From Geobacillus icigianus (lineage in GTDB: Bacteria; Bacillota; Bacilli; Bacillales; Anoxybacillaceae): DNA of 32,189 nucleotides. Below, piece after piece: positions 30,477-32,189 of this stretch (its first letter is position 1; each line of letters starts with the position of its first letter). The stretch spans positions 1 to 32,189 of the forward strand of contig NZ_JPYA01000004.1 of assembly GCF_000750005.1 (NCBI RefSeq). The letters are read 5' to 3'. The translations under genes and the position numbers were made by a program. The notes below the pieces were generated by a model, which saw only the letters and a list, made by a program, of their open reading frames with translations, did not search any database and was not told where the DNA came from.

Positions 30477-31615
30477 ATGACTTCGTTTTCGTTGATTGCC
30501 ACGGCCGCGATGGGGCTCGAATCGGTCGTCGCCGACGAAGTGCGCCGGCTTGGCTACGATTGCCAAGTCGAGAACGGCAAAGTGACGTTTGAAGGCGATG
30601 CGCTCGCCATTTGCCGCGCCAATCTTTGGCTGCGTGCCGCCGACCGTGTAAAGCTGAAAGTCGGTGAGTTTCGGGCGACGACGTTTGAGGAACTGTTTGA
30701 ACAAACGAAGGCGCTGCCGTGGGCCGATTATTTGCCGAAAGACGCGGAATTTCCGGTTATCGGGAAATCGGTGAAGTCGACGCTGTTCAGCGTTTCCGAC
30801 TGCCAAGCCATCGTCAAAAAAGCGATCGTTGAAAGTTTAAAAGAGCGCTACCGTCTATCATGGTTCCCGGAAACCGGACCGCTTTACCGCATTGAAGTGG
30901 CGCTTCATAAAGACATTGCCACATTGACGATCGATGCGAGCGGAGCGGGACTGCATAAACGCGGCTACCGTGTCCGTCAAGGGGAAGCACCGCTTCGGGA
31001 AACGCTCGCCGCCGCCTTAGTGCTGCTGACGAATTGGACGCCGGATCGCCCGTTTGTCGATCCGTTTTGCGGATCGGGAACGATTGCGATTGAAGCGGCG
31101 TTGATCGGGCAAAACATCGCCCCGGGATTTAATCGCGATTTCGTGTCCGAGCAGTGGCCGTGGATCGGGGAGCGCGCATGGGAGAGGGCGCGTCAAGAAG
31201 TGGAAGATATGGCGCGCTACGATGAGCCGCTCGATATTTGCGGGATCGACCTTGACCCGCGCATGGTTGACATGGCCCGGGCGAACGCGGCCGAAGCCGG
31301 GTTGGCTGATCTTATTTCGTTCCAAACCGGACGGGCGGAGCAGTTTCGGACAGACAAATCGTACGGAGTGATCGTCAGCAACCCGCCATATGGGGAACGG
31401 CTCGGCGAACGTCGGGAAGTCGAAGCCCTTTACCGTGCCACATCGGCCGTGCCTTTTCCGCCTTGGATACGTGGTCGGTGTACATCTTGACCGCCCACCG
31501 CGGCTTTGAAACGCATTACGGCAAGCCAGCGACGAAGCGGCGCAAGCTGTTTAACGGTTTCATTGAGACGCATTACTATCAGTACTGGGGGCCAAGGCCG
31601 CCGAGGAAATGCTGA
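30477..31615 (+). pseudogene. ypsC: THUMP-domain RNA methyltransferase (YpsC/RlmL-like), frameshifted
   Basis: YpsC-type proteins methylate 23S rRNA with SAM. The N-terminal THUMP region (SLIATAAMGLESVVADEV, then KVTFEGDALAICRANLWLR) leads to the methyltransferase domain with FVDPFCGSGTIAIEAALIG (SAM loop) and the catalytic SNPPYGERLG. After EALYR near 31436 the frame departs from the family and stops at 31490. The expected ending is in another frame: IGRAFSALDTWSVYILTAHR, GFETHYGKPATKRRKLFNGF, IETHYYQYWGPRP, stopping at 31613-31615. Removing two bases (CC near 31438-31439) restores LYRDIGRAF. The intact protein would be about 379 residues. The shift is either a real mutation or a sequencing error. 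ATG 30477 has AGGGGG upstream. Confidence 0.88.
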
Positions 31616-31650
31616 TTTACGAAGGGATTGAGCGATTTTTCGTAAAGTGG

Positions 31651-31678
31651 CTTGCAAAAAATAATTTGGCTTTTACAA
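31651..31678 (+). promoter_or_regulatory. Possible promoter of the truncated AT-rich ORF
   Basis: TTGCAA and TACAAA with a 16-base spacer lie about 50 bases before the TTG start at 31724. Confidence 0.35.
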
Positions 31679-31723
31679 AGATCACACTTTCTTTTCTGAA
31701 ATTGAAAAGGAGGTGTGGCTTTT

Positions 31724-31849
31724 TTGTTGAAAGATATTAAAGAATTTATTGGAAAATGGCTATTCAAAAATCTTTTGGTTCATTACTGTAAATTAGCACA
31801 TTATTTCAGAATCCCTTTTTCAAATTATTTCAGGCGGATTCCGAAATAA
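31724..31849 (+). pseudogene. 5' fragment of an AT-rich gene, cut by the transposon end
   Basis: A strong AAAAGGAGGTG (about 31706-31716) precedes a TTG start at 31724 and a frame that begins LKDIKEFIGKWLFKNLLVHY. From about residue 22 on, the frame runs into the transposon end repeats and stops at TAA 31847-31849, so the natural C-terminal part is missing. Base composition is clearly more AT-rich than the surrounding genes, hinting at a separate origin. I do not recognise the protein. The coding call rests only on the ribosome binding site, the possible promoter and the sudden end at the element. TTG 31727 is an alternative start. Confidence 0.45.
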
Positions 31850-31960
31850 TGTGCAAAATTTTTGCGGATTGTTCCGGATTTTGCACATTCTTTCGGAACG
31901 TTTGCACGCTCTTTCAGATGAAGATTTCCAGCGCGCCTGGTGGACCGATGGAAAAGAGAA

Positions 31961-31995
31961 AGCACAAAAGGGGCCGAATCGGCCCCTTTCGTGCT
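31961..31995 (-). terminator. Terminator of the transposon ATPase gene
   Basis: AAAGGGGCCG (31967-31976) pairs with CGGCCCCTTT (31980-31989), extended by AGCAC/GTGCT beyond one mismatch. On the minus strand it follows the TAG stop and is followed by a T-rich tract. Confidence 0.85.
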
Positions 31996-32189
31996 AATAT
32001 CCCATTTCCTCTGTGGCCATGCGTACCACTTCTTCGTCAATGACGTCCTTTTTCAGCTGATGCCCGTATAGCAGGCATGTCGTAGCCAACGTGTTGATCA
32101 CCCGAGGCCATCCCCGCGACTGCAGGGCAATCGCCTCTAACGCCGATGGAGTGAAGATCGAATGCTTCGCCCCGGCCTGTTTCATCCGA
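31994..32189 (-). CDS. AAA ATPase of a transposon (ExeA/TniB-like), C-terminal part
   Basis: The minus-strand frame runs off the right edge, so only the last 65 or so residues are visible. They contain a winged-helix-like lid: HSIFTPSALEAIALQSRGWP, RVINTLATTCLLYGHQ, and VIDEEVVRMATEEMGY. The pattern with SRG.PR.IN followed by a Leu-rich helix and an IDEE segment is common to ExeA/TniB-type ATPases that activate a partner DDE transposase. The P-loop and Walker B lie outside the window. The gene ends with TAG at 31994-31996, directly followed by a terminator and then the repeat-rich element end, so it should be the last gene of the transposon. A host secretion ATPase (ExeA proper) is the alternative, but the neighbouring end repeats argue against it. 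Confidence 0.72.
   Translation of the reverse strand, partial: RMKQAGAKHSIFTPSALEAIALQSRGWPRVINTLATTCLLYGHQLKKDVIDEEVVRMATEEMGY

Larger units (their letters stand above)
31787..32189. mobile_element. One end of a Tn7/Mu-like (TniA-TniB type) transposon, continuing beyond the window
   Basis: The element seems to begin near TGTAAATTAGCAC (31787). The next 130 bases hold repeated sites of type GCACATTNTTTCGGAAC: 31796-31814, 31821-31837 (partial), 31836-31854 (inverted, 18 of 19 matches to the first), 31865-31880 (diverged), 31883-31900 and 31904-31920. Arrays of transposase sites near the ends are typical of DDE transposases that work with an ATPase partner. The ATPase gene lies just inside. 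The other end and any target-site duplication are outside the window. Confidence 0.65.

Noticed and set aside
29898..30502. Minus-strand and plus-strand frames over the rnpB region
   Set aside because: The DNA is explained fully by RNase P RNA with its conserved core and P1 pairing.
31825..32043. Open frames of 64-71 codons across the transposon end
   Set aside because: They run through the repeated binding sites and the terminator hairpin, and lack plausible products.

Overview
The window looks like chromosomal DNA of a thermophilic Bacillaceae, most likely Geobacillus or a close relative. The evidence is a GC-rich coding style with strong AGGAGG-type ribosome binding sites, a B-type RNase P RNA, the spore coat gene cotD, and the gene order mrfA-mrfB-cotD-gpsB-rnpB-ypsC, which matches Bacillus as I remember it. 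No sequence search was possible; all names rest on reading the proteins and DNA directly.

Layout. 1-2042: the end of a membrane protein and a YkoT-like glycosyltransferase. 2224-4529: thiamine salvage operon thiM-thiD-thiE, closed by tandem terminators. 4740-6926: a membrane acyltransferase (-), a lone tatA and a YitT-type membrane protein. 7119-9847 (-): a cytosolic histidine kinase translationally coupled to a membrane-anchored subtilisin-like protease. 10211-13191: a cysteine synthase-like enzyme, an AbrB-type membrane protein and a Bax inhibitor-1/YetJ-like protein. 13249-13633: a deletion scar holding the 3' ends of an ABC permease and a TetR regulator.

13697-24340 is a glycolate/glyoxylate block: hydroxypyruvate isomerase-like hyi, tartronate semialdehyde reductase-like garR, glycolate oxidase glcE-glcF-glcD, malate synthase G, malic enzyme and an IclR-family regulator. 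Glycolate would be oxidised to glyoxylate, condensed with acetyl-CoA to malate, and decarboxylated to pyruvate. An identical three-half-site arrangement (GAAAC-N3-GTTTC-N7-GAAAC) lies before glcE and before glcB; a related site precedes the malic enzyme gene. I infer that these are operators of the local IclR protein.

24465-31615: DNA repair helicase/nuclease mrfA and mrfB, a 27-residue membrane peptide, cotD with a sigma-K-like promoter, gpsB, rnpB and a frameshifted ypsC. 31616 to the end: a short AT-rich gene start cut by the end of a transposon. That end carries several copies of a 17-19 bp site and the 3' end of an ExeA/TniB-type AAA ATPase; the rest of the element lies beyond the window.

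The main non-genic structures are a MITE-like repeat in three copies, imperfect ~70-bp tandem repeats between cotD and gpsB, and a family of GGGTGTCCC-type terminator hairpins.
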